64,000 bases of DNA from contig NZ_JAKUJZ010000003.1 in NCBI RefSeq assembly GCF_022436675.1, positions 446,226-510,225 on the forward strand, in the 5' to 3' direction. The DNA is from Rheinheimera hassiensis. Lineage in GTDB: Bacteria; Pseudomonadota; Gammaproteobacteria; Enterobacterales; Alteromonadaceae. Shown here piece by piece: positions 16,192 to 25,864 of this stretch. Positions within the stretch are counted from its first letter, which is position 1. Each line of letters begins with the position of its first letter. Under the pieces are notes generated by a model, which was not told the DNA's origin, did not search any database, and saw only the letters and a program-made list of their open reading frames with translations. A program made the translations under genes and the position numbers.

Positions 16192-18336
16192 TTAGGCGTT
16201 TATTTTATTGAAGCGATCAAACTTAATTTTTGATTTCTTCGCATAGTGCTTCAGCAAGTTCGGCACATCCAGAATAAGCGCTATACCACCGTCAGACGTA
16301 ATCGTAGCTCCGGCCATACCTGGCGTGCCCTGCAGCAACGCATCCAGAGGTTTTATTACTACCTCCTCCTGGCCTATCAGAGAATCCACTACAAAACCGA
16401 CCTGCTGGGTGCCAATTTGCACTATTACCACATGGCCCTGTTCACGGCGGCGTTTTTTATCAGACCCTTTAACCAGCCAGTGCTCGAGGAAAAACAGCGG
16501 AATAGCTTTATTACGCACTACCACTGTCAACTGGCCATCAACGACGTTGGTTTTATTCAGATCCAGATGGAAAATTTCACTTACCCCAGCCAGTGGCAAA
16601 GCAAAGGTTTGCTTGCCAACAATCACCATCAGGGTTGGCAAAATCGCCAGTGTCAGCGGAACTTTAATCTCCAGTAAGGTGCCCTCACCCATTTTAGAAT
16701 GGATATGCACGGTACCGTTGAGCTGAGTAATTTTGGTTTTTACGACATCCATGCCAACACCGCGGCCGGAGATGTCTGAAATTTGTTCTTTGGTCGAAAA
16801 CCCCGGTGCAAAAATCAGGTTAAACGCCTCAGTGTCAGACATCCGGGCTGCAGCATCAACATCAAGAATACCGCGCTTTATTGCGATACCTTTTAGTTTT
16901 TCCGGGTCCATACCAGCACCATCGTCATGGATGGTCAGCAAAATATGGTCGCCAGCTTGTGCCGCCGCCAGTTTAACAATACCAGTACGTTTTTTACCGG
17001 CTTTTTGCCGTACATCCGGCATCTCTATACCGTGGTCTACCGAGTTACGCACTAAGTGGACCAATGGGTCAGCCAGCGCCTCAACCAGGTTTTTATCCAG
17101 ATCGGTTTCTTCACCTTCCAGTACCAGTTCAATGTCTTTTTGCAGTGAACGGGCCAAATCACGTACCACGCGGGGAAAGCGACCAAATACTTTCTTAATC
17201 GGCTGCATGCGGGTTTTCATTACCGCACCCTGAATATCGGCGGTCACGACATCCAGGTTGGAGATGGCTTTACTCATTTCCTCGTTTTGCACAGTACCGG
17301 ATAAACTCACCAGACGGTTACGCACCAATACCAGCTCACCGACCATATTCATAATCTGGTCAAGCCGCTTGGTATCAACCCGTACTGTGGTTTCAGCTTG
17401 TGCAGCTTGTTGGGCTGCTGCCTTGTCTGGCGCTGGTGCAGCTGTTGGCGCAGGTGCAGCTTTGGTTTCCTGGGGTTTGGCTACAGCTACAGCTGCAGCT
17501 TGGCTGGCGGCAGGTTTGGATTCCACTGCAACCGGGGATTTACCCTTACCATGTAGTTGATCAAGCAGCGCTTCAAACTCAGCATCATCGATTTCGTCGC
17601 TTGCTTTTGTATCGTTTGTTTTTGCTTTGTTCGCAGCAGCTGCAGGCGTTTTTTCAGCTTCGGCGGCAGAGTCAGGAATAAATGAGCCCTTACCATGCAA
17701 CTGATCAAGAATAGCTTCAAACTCATCGTCAGTGATGTCATCACCGGCACTGGCTGCAGGCGCAGAAACCGGCGCAGGAGCTGCTGTGGCTGGGCCTTTC
17801 TTGCCATGCAACTCATCCATCATCCGTTCAAATTCTTCTTCAGTGATTTCATCCACTGTGTCGCCCTGCGCAGCACTATCTGCGACCACAGGTTCAGCTT
17901 TGGTGACAGGAGCCGCTTTTACCACCGGTGCAGGATTAGAGGCAGATTCTGGCTCACTGTAATGATGCAATGCTTCAAGTACTGCGGCAGAAGCCGGCGT
18001 TAAGGGTTGACGGTTTTGCACCTCAACAAACATGGCGTTGATGCTGTCTAACGACTGCAGGATAACGTCCATCAGCTCAGGTGTGACACGGCGCTTACCG
18101 GTACGCAGTATATCAAACACGTTTTCAGCACCGTGGCAGGCATCAACCAGCTCGGTCAGTGACAGAAAACCGGCACCGCCTTTTACGGTATGAAAGCCGC
18201 GGAAAATCGCGTTGAGCAAATTAGCATCGTCGGGATTATTCTCCAGTTCTACCAGCTGTTCCTGCAATAGTTCGAGGATTTCACCGGCTTCAACCAGGAA
18301 GTCCTGCAGTATATCCTCATCCATATCAAAGCTCAT
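16192..18336 (-). CDS. cheA: CheA, chemotaxis histidine kinase
   Basis: CheA phosphorylates CheY and CheB in response to receptors. The 714-residue protein has an HPt (P1) domain with phosphorylated His49 (GFHTVKGGAGF), a long Ala/Pro-rich linker (about 128-322), a dimerisation domain with MNMVGELVLVRNRL, an ATPase domain (VRNSVDHGIE, DDGAGM, GRGVGMDVV) and a C-terminal CheW-like domain. The linker lacks a recognisable folded P2 domain and instead holds three copies of an acidic motif (see the separate entry). In Vibrio a linker region of CheA binds ParP, and parP is present here. Confidence 0.96.
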   Translation of the reverse strand: MSFDMDEDILQDFLVEAGEILELLQEQLVELENNPDDANLLNAIFRGFHTVKGGAGFLSLTELVDACHGAENVFDILRTGKRRVTPELMDVILQSLDSINAMFVEVQNRQPLTPASAAVLEALHHYSEPESASNPAPVVKAAPVTKAEPVVADSAAQGDTVDEITEEEFERMMDELHGKKGPATAAPAPVSAPAASAGDDITDDEFEAILDQLHGKGSFIPDSAAEAEKTPAAAANKAKTNDTKASDEIDDAEFEALLDQLHGKGKSPVAVESKPAASQAAAVAVAKPQETKAAPAPTAAPAPDKAAAQQAAQAETTVRVDTKRLDQIMNMVGELVLVRNRLVSLSGTVQNEEMSKAISNLDVVTADIQGAVMKTRMQPIKKVFGRFPRVVRDLARSLQKDIELVLEGEETDLDKNLVEALADPLVHLVRNSVDHGIEMPDVRQKAGKKRTGIVKLAAAQAGDHILLTIHDDGAGMDPEKLKGIAIKRGILDVDAAARMSDTEAFNLIFAPGFSTKEQISDISGRGVGMDVVKTKITQLNGTVHIHSKMGEGTLLEIKVPLTLAILPTLMVIVGKQTFALPLAGVSEIFHLDLNKTNVVDGQLTVVVRNKAIPLFFLEHWLVKGSDKKRRREQGHVVIVQIGTQQVGFVVDSLIGQEEVVIKPLDALLQGTPGMAGATITSDGGIALILDVPNLLKHYAKKSKIKFDRFNKINA
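17542..17853 (-). repeat. Three-copy acidic motif in the CheA linker
   Basis: The linker of CheA holds three versions of an 18-19-residue motif at about residues 162-179, 199-217 and 247-265. The shared core is [DE]-I-[TD]-[ED]-x-E-F-E-x-[ML]-[ML]-D-[EQ]-L-H-G-K, with the second and third copies the closest (EFEAILDQLHGKG and EFEALLDQLHGKG). They are spaced 37 and 48 residues apart by Ala/Pro-rich spacer. The pattern suits short amphipathic docking helices. Confidence 0.9.
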
Positions 18337-18351
18337 GCAAAGACACCTCTG

Positions 18352-19104
18352 TTAAAAACCCAAACTGGATAACAAATCGTCGACATCATCCTGACCGCTT
18401 ACCACGTCGTCACGCTCTGCTGCATCAATAATAGGCCCTTCAGCTTCATGCGCCTTGGGCTTACTTTTTGCTGGTTTAGCTTCTGCAGCTACCATCATAC
18501 TGGATTGACCAAAAGCCGTTAGCAGGCCAATCAGACTTTCTTCTACTTCGCGTACCAGTTCAATTACCCGGCGTAAAATCTGCCCGGTAAGATCCTGATA
18601 ATCCTGTGCCATTAACACATCTGTCAGTAGAGTGTTTAATGTGCCCGAATCAGTATTTGCCTGCAGTAAAAAATTATCCAACGTATGGCACAGCTGTTTA
18701 AACTCACCAAGCTGCAGTTGGCGCTGCATTAACTTTTGCCAATGCGGCTGAATTTTACCCAGTTGCTGGCTGAGTTGATCTGCGATTGGCAGGCACGATT
18801 CCACTGCGTCCATCGTGCGATTGGCGGCCTGCTCTGTCATATCAATAACATGATTTAACCGCTTTTTCGCATCTGGAATATCTTCTTCTAACAGATTATT
18901 CAGTGAGGGATCTATCTGGAAATTCTTCAGTGAGTCGTGCAGTTGCCGGGTAAGCTTACCCACCTCGGCAAATAATTCTGACGAACCTGGTACAGCCAGT
19001 TGCTGTACCATTTGATTAGCTGTTTCGTTTTCGCCCATCTCAAGGAGCTGCACCAGCTCCCGCGCTTGGTCCAGAGAAATTACAGGCGCCGTAATCGCAG
19101 ACAT
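18352..19104 (-). CDS. cheZ: CheZ, CheY-P phosphatase
   Basis: CheZ dephosphorylates CheY-P. The 250-residue helical protein has the catalytic stretch AQDYQDLTGQ, with Asp171 and Gln175 matching the E. coli catalytic pair, and the C-terminal CheY-binding peptide DDLLSSLGF. It lies between cheY and cheA on the same strand. Confidence 0.95.
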   Translation of the reverse strand: MSAITAPVISLDQARELVQLLEMGENETANQMVQQLAVPGSSELFAEVGKLTRQLHDSLKNFQIDPSLNNLLEEDIPDAKKRLNHVIDMTEQAANRTMDAVESCLPIADQLSQQLGKIQPHWQKLMQRQLQLGEFKQLCHTLDNFLLQANTDSGTLNTLLTDVLMAQDYQDLTGQILRRVIELVREVEESLIGLLTAFGQSSMMVAAEAKPAKSKPKAHEAEGPIIDAAERDDVVSGQDDVDDLLSSLGF

Positions 19105-19129
19105 GGCATCACTCCTTTGTCAGCTACGG

Positions 19130-19513
19130 TTAGCCGATCCGTTCGAATACTTTAGCCAACTTCTCTTGCAAGGTTGCAGCCGTAAAAGGCTTCACAATGT
19201 AACCATTAACACCGGCTTGCGCCGCGGCAATGATCTGTTCCTTTTTCGCTTCAGCAGTAACCATTAATACCGGTATATGCTTTAACTTGGCATCGGCGCG
19301 AATAGCACGCAATAAATCGATACCCTGCATACCTGGCATGTTCCAGTCTGTGACTACGAAGTCAAAATCGCCGTTTTGCAGCATAGGCAAAGCGGTGCTG
19401 CCATCGTCAGCCTCTGACACATTGGTAAAGCCAAGGTCACGCAACAGATTTTTTATTATGCGTCTCATGGTTGAAAAATCATCAACCACAAGAATTTTCA
19501 TGTTTTTATCCAA
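19130..19513 (-). CDS. cheY: CheY, chemotaxis response regulator
   Basis: CheY-P binds the FliM N-terminus to switch motor rotation. It is a single receiver domain with phospho-acceptor Asp in DWNMPGMQG, the Thr in MVTAEAK and Lys in VKPF. I chose the TTG at 19511-19513 because a strong GGAGGGG lies at 19517-19523 with the GGAG core six bases away, and the extra residues LDKN before MKILVVDD also occur in related CheY proteins as I remember them; the ATG at 19499-19501 is the alternative and would be badly spaced. It lies 40 bases after fliA. Confidence 0.95.
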   Translation of the reverse strand: MDKNMKILVVDDFSTMRRIIKNLLRDLGFTNVSEADDGSTALPMLQNGDFDFVVTDWNMPGMQGIDLLRAIRADAKLKHIPVLMVTAEAKKEQIIAAAQAGVNGYIVKPFTAATLQEKLAKVFERIG

Positions 19514-19553
19514 AATCCCCTCCGACGAGATATTACTTTTATCTCAGGATAGC

Positions 19554-20273
19554 TTACAACCAATCCTGCATTCTGGCTTTCAATCTGACCAATGCCTGAC
19601 TATGAATTTGACTTATTCGGGACTCGCTGACATTAAGCACTGCCCCAATCTCTTTTAAGTTTAGCTCGTCATTATAATACAGAGAAAGCACTAAAGCTTC
19701 CCGCTCTGGCAAATTACTGATTGTTTTAACTAAATCTTGGTGGAAGCTTTCATTGGCCTGAGATTCATACAAATGATCTCCTTCTGTATCGCCTGAGGTC
19801 ACTAGCACATCCTCGGAAATACCTAAGTCTTCTATACCAATAATACGGCCACTGCTGATGTCGCTGAGCATATGATGGTATTCATCTAAAGATATATCAA
19901 GTTTTTCAGCAACTTCAATATCTTTTATATCACGCCCATGTTGCGACTCAAGTTCAGCAATGGTTTCCGCTATCAGCCGGGCATTGCGATGCACCGAGCG
20001 CGGTGTCCAGTCGCCACGACGCATTTCGTCCAGCATAGCACCGCGAATACGAATACCAGCAAAGGTTTCAAAACTGGCCCCTTTACTGCCGTCAAAGTTT
20101 TTTGCCGCCTCAATCAGCCCAATCATGCCAGACTGAATAAGATCGTCTACCAGCACGCTGGCAGGTAACCGGGCCAGCAAATGATAGGCAATACGTTTTA
20201 CCAGCGGCGCATGGCGCTCGACCAATTGTTGCATATGGTCAACACCGCCATAAGCAGCAAGTTTACTGTTCAC
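19554..20273 (-). CDS. fliA: FliA, flagellar sigma-28 factor
   Basis: FliA directs transcription of late flagellar and chemotaxis genes. The 239-residue protein has sigma region 2 (LARLPASVLVDDLIQSGMIGL), region 3 and region 4 (a C-terminal helix-turn-helix ending SESRISQIHSQALVRLKARM). The start is GTG and overlaps the flhG stop as GTGA, so it is coupled to flhG. The partner anti-sigma FlgM is not in the window. Confidence 0.96.
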   Translation of the reverse strand: MNSKLAAYGGVDHMQQLVERHAPLVKRIAYHLLARLPASVLVDDLIQSGMIGLIEAAKNFDGSKGASFETFAGIRIRGAMLDEMRRGDWTPRSVHRNARLIAETIAELESQHGRDIKDIEVAEKLDISLDEYHHMLSDISSGRIIGIEDLGISEDVLVTSGDTEGDHLYESQANESFHQDLVKTISNLPEREALVLSLYYNDELNLKEIGAVLNVSESRISQIHSQALVRLKARMQDWL

Positions 20274-21148
20274 ACTAGCCCCCGGTCAGCATGTGGTTGC
20301 ACCAACTGTTCGAGAAAGAACTCCAGGTGTCCCGACGCTACAGCGGGCAAAGGCCATTTGCCCGCTTTCAGTGCCAGGCTTTTAATTGCCATGCTCGCTG
20401 GCGTTTTCGGAAAAACTTCAATAAAGGCTTTTTGCTTACGGGCTGCTTTGCGCACATTTTCATCGTAGGGGATGATGGCAACCAATTCCAGGTTCACATC
20501 TAAGAAACGATCTGTGACCCGTGTCAGCTTGGCGAAAAGCTCCTGACCTTCTTTTAGACTGCGCACCATATTGGCCACAATTTTAAATTTTTCTACGCCA
20601 TGGTCTCGGCTGAGGATCTTCATCAGCGCATAGGCATCTGTAATAGATGACGGTTCATCACATACTACTACCAACACATCCTGCGAGGCACGGGAGAAGC
20701 TTAACACCATATCCGAAATACCGGCGGCAGTATCAACCAGCAGTACATCTACTGGTGTTTTTAATTCACTGAACGCCCGAATAAGGCCAGCATGTTCTGC
20801 TGGTGCCAATTCCGTCATATTTTGAGAGCCGGATGTGGCGGGGATAATTTTAATACCAAAGGGGCCGTCGATAATTACATCATCCAGCTCAACTTCACCT
20901 GATAACACATGCGACAGGTTTTTTTCTACCCGCAGCCCAAGCATGACATCACAATTGGCTAAACCCAGGTCAGCATCCAGCACCAGCACCTTTTTCCCCA
21001 GTTGGGACAGCGCCATGGCGAGGTTTAGCGACACGTTAGTTTTACCTACGCCGCCTTTGCCACCTGTAATTGATATTACTTTTACCATCTGCTTATTCAT
21101 TTTTCTCAGGCCACTGGCTTGATCATCAATATTTTCATGACTATGCAT
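20270..21148 (-). CDS. flhG: FlhG (FleN), flagellar number regulator ATPase
   Basis: FlhG is a MinD-like ATPase that limits polar flagella to one by opposing FlhF and, in relatives, by binding the master regulator FlrA/FleQ. It has deviant Walker A GGKGGVGKT (29-37), DADLGLANCDVMLG and Walker B VDVLLVDTAAGI. Length is 292 residues. The N-terminal ~20 residues resemble the activation helix that stimulates FlhF in other species. The start overlaps the flhF stop by eight bases and has a good GGAAGGA site. Confidence 0.95.
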   Translation of the reverse strand: MHSHENIDDQASGLRKMNKQMVKVISITGGKGGVGKTNVSLNLAMALSQLGKKVLVLDADLGLANCDVMLGLRVEKNLSHVLSGEVELDDVIIDGPFGIKIIPATSGSQNMTELAPAEHAGLIRAFSELKTPVDVLLVDTAAGISDMVLSFSRASQDVLVVVCDEPSSITDAYALMKILSRDHGVEKFKIVANMVRSLKEGQELFAKLTRVTDRFLDVNLELVAIIPYDENVRKAARKQKAFIEVFPKTPASMAIKSLALKAGKWPLPAVASGHLEFFLEQLVQPHADRGLV

Positions 21149-22526
21149 AGGTTCCTTCCGCGCGGTTCATGCCGTCGTTATACCACTGATGAACCGTACT
21201 ACTTTGCGCGATACGTAACGTTTCTGCCTGTTGTACCAGCGTTTGCGCATGAGCAACAGCTATATCTTCGGGTACCCGCTGACCGTTGGTCAGGTAGCTA
21301 ACCGGCAACGCATTCTGAATAGCAACATTTATAACTTCACCCAAGCTTAAGCATTCGTCAAGTTTGGTGAAAATACAACCAGACAAGGGAATACGTTTGA
21401 AATGCATTACGCTTTCCTGCATAACCCTTGCTTGCGATGTCGCAGACAATACCAGATAACTTTTTATTTTGACACGACTATTGTGTACCAGAGATGCAAG
21501 TTTTTCTGCCAAACGCACATCACGCTGGCTCATTCCGGCAGTATCTATCAGAATAAGTTTGCGTTGTTGTAACTGATTAATTAACAGCGCAAGCTCGTCA
21601 CTGTCTTTAGCCTGCTTTACCGGGCAGCCAATAATGCGGCCAAAGGTGGCCAGTTGCTCAAAAGCACCAATACGATAGCTGTCGGTTGTAATTAGCGCTA
21701 CCTGATCAGCGCCATGGCGCTTGGCAAATTCTGCCGCCAGCTTTGCTACTGTAGTCGTTTTTCCTACGCCGGTTGGGCCTACCAGTGCCACTACGCCGCC
21801 GCGGCGTAAAATGTCATCGTTGGTTGTACTTAGCTGGCCGGCCAGTAACTCCAGCGCGGCATCCCAGGCATCGGTGGTATTAAGATCTTCCGGCATAAAG
21901 CAAGCAAGCTGATCAGCTACCTGCTCAGATAAACCTAATTGCTGCAAATTCTCAATCACCAAGGCACGTACCGGCTCACGTCGTGCCAGTTCCTGCCACA
22001 TTAAACCTGATACCTGATGCTGTAAGAGCTGGCGCATTGACAGCATTTCATTGCGCATCGCATCCATTTGTTGCTGTAGCAGTTTGGCTTGTTGATCCTG
22101 CTGTTTGGTTAGCTCAGTAAATTGCGTGGTGCTAACGCCTGAGTTCACTGCGGCATTAACGCCGGAACTTTGACGCTCAAACTGAGTTGCAAGCTGCACA
22201 TCTTTTTTCTGTGCTGTGCCAGCAGCAGGCTGAGTACTTTTTTGCTGTTTAATCATTTGCCGCGCCAGCAGGGCTTTTAACGAGTCTGCCGGAGCTTCTG
22301 TTTCGTCGTCATCTGCTACGGTAACCTTAAGGCGTGGCTCAGTGCGTTTGGGCGCAACGGCGGCAGCTTTAGCAACAGGGGCTGGCTCATGGTCAATCGC
22401 CGCGACTATCTCAACGCCTTCGGCTACTTTTTTGTTTGACAAAATAATGGCGTCAGCCCCAAGGAATTCTTTTACTTCCTGTAATGCTGTGCGCATGTCT
22501 TTTGCTACAAAGCGTTTGATTTTCAT
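21141..22526 (-). CDS. flhF: FlhF, SRP-type GTPase for polar flagellum placement
   Basis: FlhF marks the pole where the flagellum is built. The 461-residue protein has an N-terminal B domain (about 1-80), a Gln-rich linker, and an NG GTPase domain with G1 GPTGVGKTTT (about 250-259), LITTDSYRIGA and the DTAGMSQRD motif. It lies between flhA (10 bases away) and flhG. Confidence 0.96.
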   Translation of the reverse strand: MKIKRFVAKDMRTALQEVKEFLGADAIILSNKKVAEGVEIVAAIDHEPAPVAKAAAVAPKRTEPRLKVTVADDDETEAPADSLKALLARQMIKQQKSTQPAAGTAQKKDVQLATQFERQSSGVNAAVNSGVSTTQFTELTKQQDQQAKLLQQQMDAMRNEMLSMRQLLQHQVSGLMWQELARREPVRALVIENLQQLGLSEQVADQLACFMPEDLNTTDAWDAALELLAGQLSTTNDDILRRGGVVALVGPTGVGKTTTVAKLAAEFAKRHGADQVALITTDSYRIGAFEQLATFGRIIGCPVKQAKDSDELALLINQLQQRKLILIDTAGMSQRDVRLAEKLASLVHNSRVKIKSYLVLSATSQARVMQESVMHFKRIPLSGCIFTKLDECLSLGEVINVAIQNALPVSYLTNGQRVPEDIAVAHAQTLVQQAETLRIAQSSTVHQWYNDGMNRAEGTYA

Positions 22527-22536
22527 GAGTTAACTC

Positions 22537-24639
22537 CTAGTTTGCCTGGCCTATAACGCTGACAATACGAATTTGTTTATCGTCGGGTATTTCCTGATAA
22601 GACAATACCCGCAGTCCTGGAATGGTGTACTTCACGAATCGTGCCATTACTGAGCGTAAAATTCCTGACGTTAGCAATACTGCGCTGTCGCCGCTAAGCT
22701 CCTGGTTCTGATGCGCATCCTGCAGCGACTGCTGAATACGGTCAGCCAGGCCCGGTTCAATACCGGCACCATCATTGCCCGCAGCCTGCATCGACTGGTG
22801 CAGCATCTGCTCCAGCTCGGGCGCAAAGGTAATAACCGGGATTTCTTTGCGGCTGCCACCCACTTCCTGCACGATAAGACGGCGCAGCGCAATACGACAA
22901 GCAGCAGTAAGCACATCAACATCCTGGCTTTTAGCACCATATTCCACCAGGGTTTGCACTATGGTGCGCATATCGCGGATAGGTACGCCTTCCTGCAACA
23001 GGTTTTGCAGCACTTTAACCACTGTGGTCAGTGCCAGCGTATCCGGCACTAAGCCCTCTACCAGTTTGGGTGAATGCTTAGCCAGCATGTCCAGCAGGTT
23101 TTGTACTTCTTCATGGCCCAGTAAGCTGGCAGCATGATTGGTTAAAATCTGGCTTAGGTGCGTAGCCACCACTGTTGCAGCATCTACCACGGTATAACCC
23201 AGAGTTTGCGCATGTTCGCGCTGATCTTTGCTAATCCATACCGCATCTAAACCAAACGCCGGATCTTTAGTGGCAATGCCTTTAACAGTGCCAAACACCT
23301 GTCCGGGGTTAATCGCCAGTTCGTTATCGTGGCGCAGTTCGCCTTCTCCACTGGTAACGCCCATTAACGTCATACGGTAGCTGTTGGGCTCTAAATCCAG
23401 ATTGTCACGGATATGCACGGCAGGAATAAGAAAACCCAGCTCTTGAGATAATTTCTTGCGCACACCTTTAATACGGCTTAACAGTTCACCGCCCTGGGCT
23501 TTGTCAACAAGCGGAATTAAACGGTAACCCACTTCCAGGCCGATGGTATCAACGCCCTGTACATCATCCCAGCCAATTTCTTTAACCACATTAGACTCAA
23601 CCGGCGCAAGCTCTTGCGTATTGCGGCTGACCAGCTCAGAGCTTTGTTTTTGCTGGCGTTTATTCATAATGTAGGTAACGCCACCCAACACAGCCGCCAT
23701 AGACAAAAAGGCAAAGTGCGGCATGCCCGGCACAATACCAATAATTACCAGCACCGAGGTAGCGACAGTCAGCACCTGAGTAGTACCCAGTTGCGCCACC
23801 ATCTGCGTGCCCATTTGTTCAGATTTATTCTGCCGGGTTACCACTATTGCTGTACCGATAGATAGCAGCAGTGCAGGGATTTGGGCTACCAGGCCATCGC
23901 CGATAGTCAGCAAGGTGTAAATTTCCAGCGCATTGCCAAATGCTAAGCCGTGCTGCACCATGCCGATAAACAAACCACCGACAATACTGACCACCATAAT
24001 CACAATACCGGCAATAGCATCGCCTTTAACAAACTTACTGGCACCGTCCATTGAACCGTAAAAATTGGCTTCACTGGTCACATCATCACGCCGAACCCGC
24101 GCTTCTTCCTGGGTAATAAGGCCTGAGTTCAGATCGGCATCAATGGCCATTTGCTTACCCGGCATCGCATCCAGCGTAAAACGGGCAGATACTTCTGCAA
24201 TACGGCCGGCGCCTTTGGTAATTACAATAAAGTTAATAATCACCAGAATAATAAATACCACCAGACCTACAGCAAAGTTACCGCCGATAACCACCGAGCC
24301 AAAGGCTTCAATAACTTTACCGGCAGCGGCCTCGCCCTGATGCCCTTCCATCAGGATCACCCGGGTACTGGCAACGTTAAGCGCCAGACGTAAAATGGTG
24401 GCAATAAGCAATACACTGGGGAAAACAGCAAAATCGAGCGGACGCAGGCTGTAAATGGTAACCAGCAGCACCACTAATGCCAGCGCGATATTAAAGATAA
24501 ACAGCATATCTAACAGCAATGGCGGCAGTGGCAGTACAATCATCGCCAGTGCAGCAAGAATAAGCAGCGGTGTAGCTATACCTTTGGCATAGGCTAAATG
24601 GGTGCGGTCGAACTTATTAAAAACACTGGCTAACTGCAT
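22537..24639 (-). CDS. flhA: FlhA, flagellar type III export gate protein
   Basis: FlhA forms the nonameric export gate that uses proton-motive force and docks chaperone-substrate complexes. The 700-residue protein has an N-terminal block of about eight membrane helices (to ~310) with the conserved RLALNVASTRVIL and RDDVTSEANFYGSMDGASKFVKGD region split across loops, and a large cytoplasmic domain. A sigma54-type promoter sits just before it (24678-24694). It is likely the first gene of a flhA-flhF-flhG-fliA-che transcript. Confidence 0.97.
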   Translation of the reverse strand: MQLASVFNKFDRTHLAYAKGIATPLLILAALAMIVLPLPPLLLDMLFIFNIALALVVLLVTIYSLRPLDFAVFPSVLLIATILRLALNVASTRVILMEGHQGEAAAGKVIEAFGSVVIGGNFAVGLVVFIILVIINFIVITKGAGRIAEVSARFTLDAMPGKQMAIDADLNSGLITQEEARVRRDDVTSEANFYGSMDGASKFVKGDAIAGIVIMVVSIVGGLFIGMVQHGLAFGNALEIYTLLTIGDGLVAQIPALLLSIGTAIVVTRQNKSEQMGTQMVAQLGTTQVLTVATSVLVIIGIVPGMPHFAFLSMAAVLGGVTYIMNKRQQKQSSELVSRNTQELAPVESNVVKEIGWDDVQGVDTIGLEVGYRLIPLVDKAQGGELLSRIKGVRKKLSQELGFLIPAVHIRDNLDLEPNSYRMTLMGVTSGEGELRHDNELAINPGQVFGTVKGIATKDPAFGLDAVWISKDQREHAQTLGYTVVDAATVVATHLSQILTNHAASLLGHEEVQNLLDMLAKHSPKLVEGLVPDTLALTTVVKVLQNLLQEGVPIRDMRTIVQTLVEYGAKSQDVDVLTAACRIALRRLIVQEVGGSRKEIPVITFAPELEQMLHQSMQAAGNDGAGIEPGLADRIQQSLQDAHQNQELSGDSAVLLTSGILRSVMARFVKYTIPGLRVLSYQEIPDDKQIRIVSVIGQAN

Positions 24640-24677
24640 GACAACCCTGACAGTAAATTGGCGCGATGCAGCTGTTC

Positions 24678-24694
24678 AGCAAGAAGCGTTCCAA
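24678..24694 (-). promoter_or_regulatory. Sigma54 promoter of flhA
   Basis: On the minus strand TTGGAACGCTTCTTGCT gives the -24 GG and -12 GC with exactly ten bases between, close to the TGGCAC-N5-TTGC consensus (one change in the -24 half, C to A). The expected start of transcription leaves a leader of about 30 bases before the flhA ATG. It lies in the 82-base gap after flhB. Confidence 0.75.
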
Positions 24695-24721
24695 CACTAG
24701 AGCGGGCAGCCTCAGCTGAAC

Positions 24722-25849
24722 TTAATGGCGGTAATCTTCCGGAATTGGCAACTCTTTGGCCAGCGTTCTTGGCCGGCTACCTTTGCCTTTTTTATACATT
24801 TTCAGCTGATAAACATAGGCTAAAACCTGGGCCACTGCAGCAAAAAGTTGCTCGGGGATAGGATGGTCAAGCTTAGTGGTGTAGTAAATAGAACGCGCCA
24901 GTGACGGAGATTCAATAACCGGCACTTTATGCTCATTACCTATTTTGCGGATATGCATTGCTACTTCATCTACCCCTTTAGCCACGACAACCGGAGCTCG
25001 GAATTTGCCCTGATCATATTTTAATGCCACCGCGTAATGCGTAGGGTTAGTGACGATAACATCGGCTTTGGGCACTTCCTGCATCATGCGTTTCATCGAC
25101 ATTTGCATCTGGGTGCGGCGAATACGCGCCTTTATTTGCGGATCACCTTCGCTGTTTTTATGCTCGTCTTTAATTTCCTGCAGTGACATTTTCAGTTGTT
25201 TTATATGATTCCATTTTTGGTATGGTGCATCGACTACCGCAATCACTGATACGCTGGCGCATAAGCCAAGAAAAAGCCAGGCTAAGAAGTACAGGGCTGA
25301 TTCAATATTATTCGGCTCACTCATCAGAGACAGCGCCATAATGTCAAAAAAGAATATCTTCAGCAGCAGATACGCAATTCCTATCACTACAATTACTTTG
25401 AGAATGCTTTTTAGCAGCTCTACCAGCGCCTGCAGGCCAAACATGCGTTTAAAGCCTTTTAACGGGTCCATTTTGCTGGCTTTGGGCCCTGCAGCCTCCC
25501 AACTAAAGTTAAAACCACCCAACAAGGTATTACCGATAAAAGCTGCAATCAGAATAATAATGAATATACCTGCCAGCGGCGGTGCCAATTTTTCGCCCAC
25601 AGCCCCCCAGGCGGTAAACATAGAGTTGGTTTCAAAAATATCTTTTGGGTTTAGCTGCAACATACGCTGGCCAACATCAAGCACTGCCATTGCCAGCATT
25701 TTGCCAAATACCAGCAAAGAGGCTGCGCTGCCAATTAACACAAAAGCAGTGCCTAAATCCTTGGAACGGGCAATCTGGCCCTTTTTAGCTGCGTCTTCCA
25801 GCTTCTTGGAGGTGGGCTGTTCGGTCTTTTCGGCGCTATCATCTGCCAT
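24722..25849 (-). CDS. flhB: FlhB, flagellar export switch protein
   Basis: FlhB switches export specificity from rod/hook to filament substrates after cleaving itself. The 375-residue protein has four membrane helices (about 32-210) and a cytoplasmic domain with the autocleavage motif NPTH (Asn268). It follows fliR by 15 bases. A separate FlhB-like C-terminal domain is encoded at 10420-10734. Confidence 0.97.
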   Translation of the reverse strand: MADDSAEKTEQPTSKKLEDAAKKGQIARSKDLGTAFVLIGSAASLLVFGKMLAMAVLDVGQRMLQLNPKDIFETNSMFTAWGAVGEKLAPPLAGIFIIILIAAFIGNTLLGGFNFSWEAAGPKASKMDPLKGFKRMFGLQALVELLKSILKVIVVIGIAYLLLKIFFFDIMALSLMSEPNNIESALYFLAWLFLGLCASVSVIAVVDAPYQKWNHIKQLKMSLQEIKDEHKNSEGDPQIKARIRRTQMQMSMKRMMQEVPKADVIVTNPTHYAVALKYDQGKFRAPVVVAKGVDEVAMHIRKIGNEHKVPVIESPSLARSIYYTTKLDHPIPEQLFAAVAQVLAYVYQLKMYKKGKGSRPRTLAKELPIPEDYRH

Positions 25850-25864
25850 TGCAGAGCCCTCCGC

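Noticed and set aside
16733..17962. Plus-strand Ser/Ala-rich frames opposite cheA
   Set aside because: Mirror of the Ala/Pro-rich linker and the conserved kinase domain; cheA is clearly the real gene.
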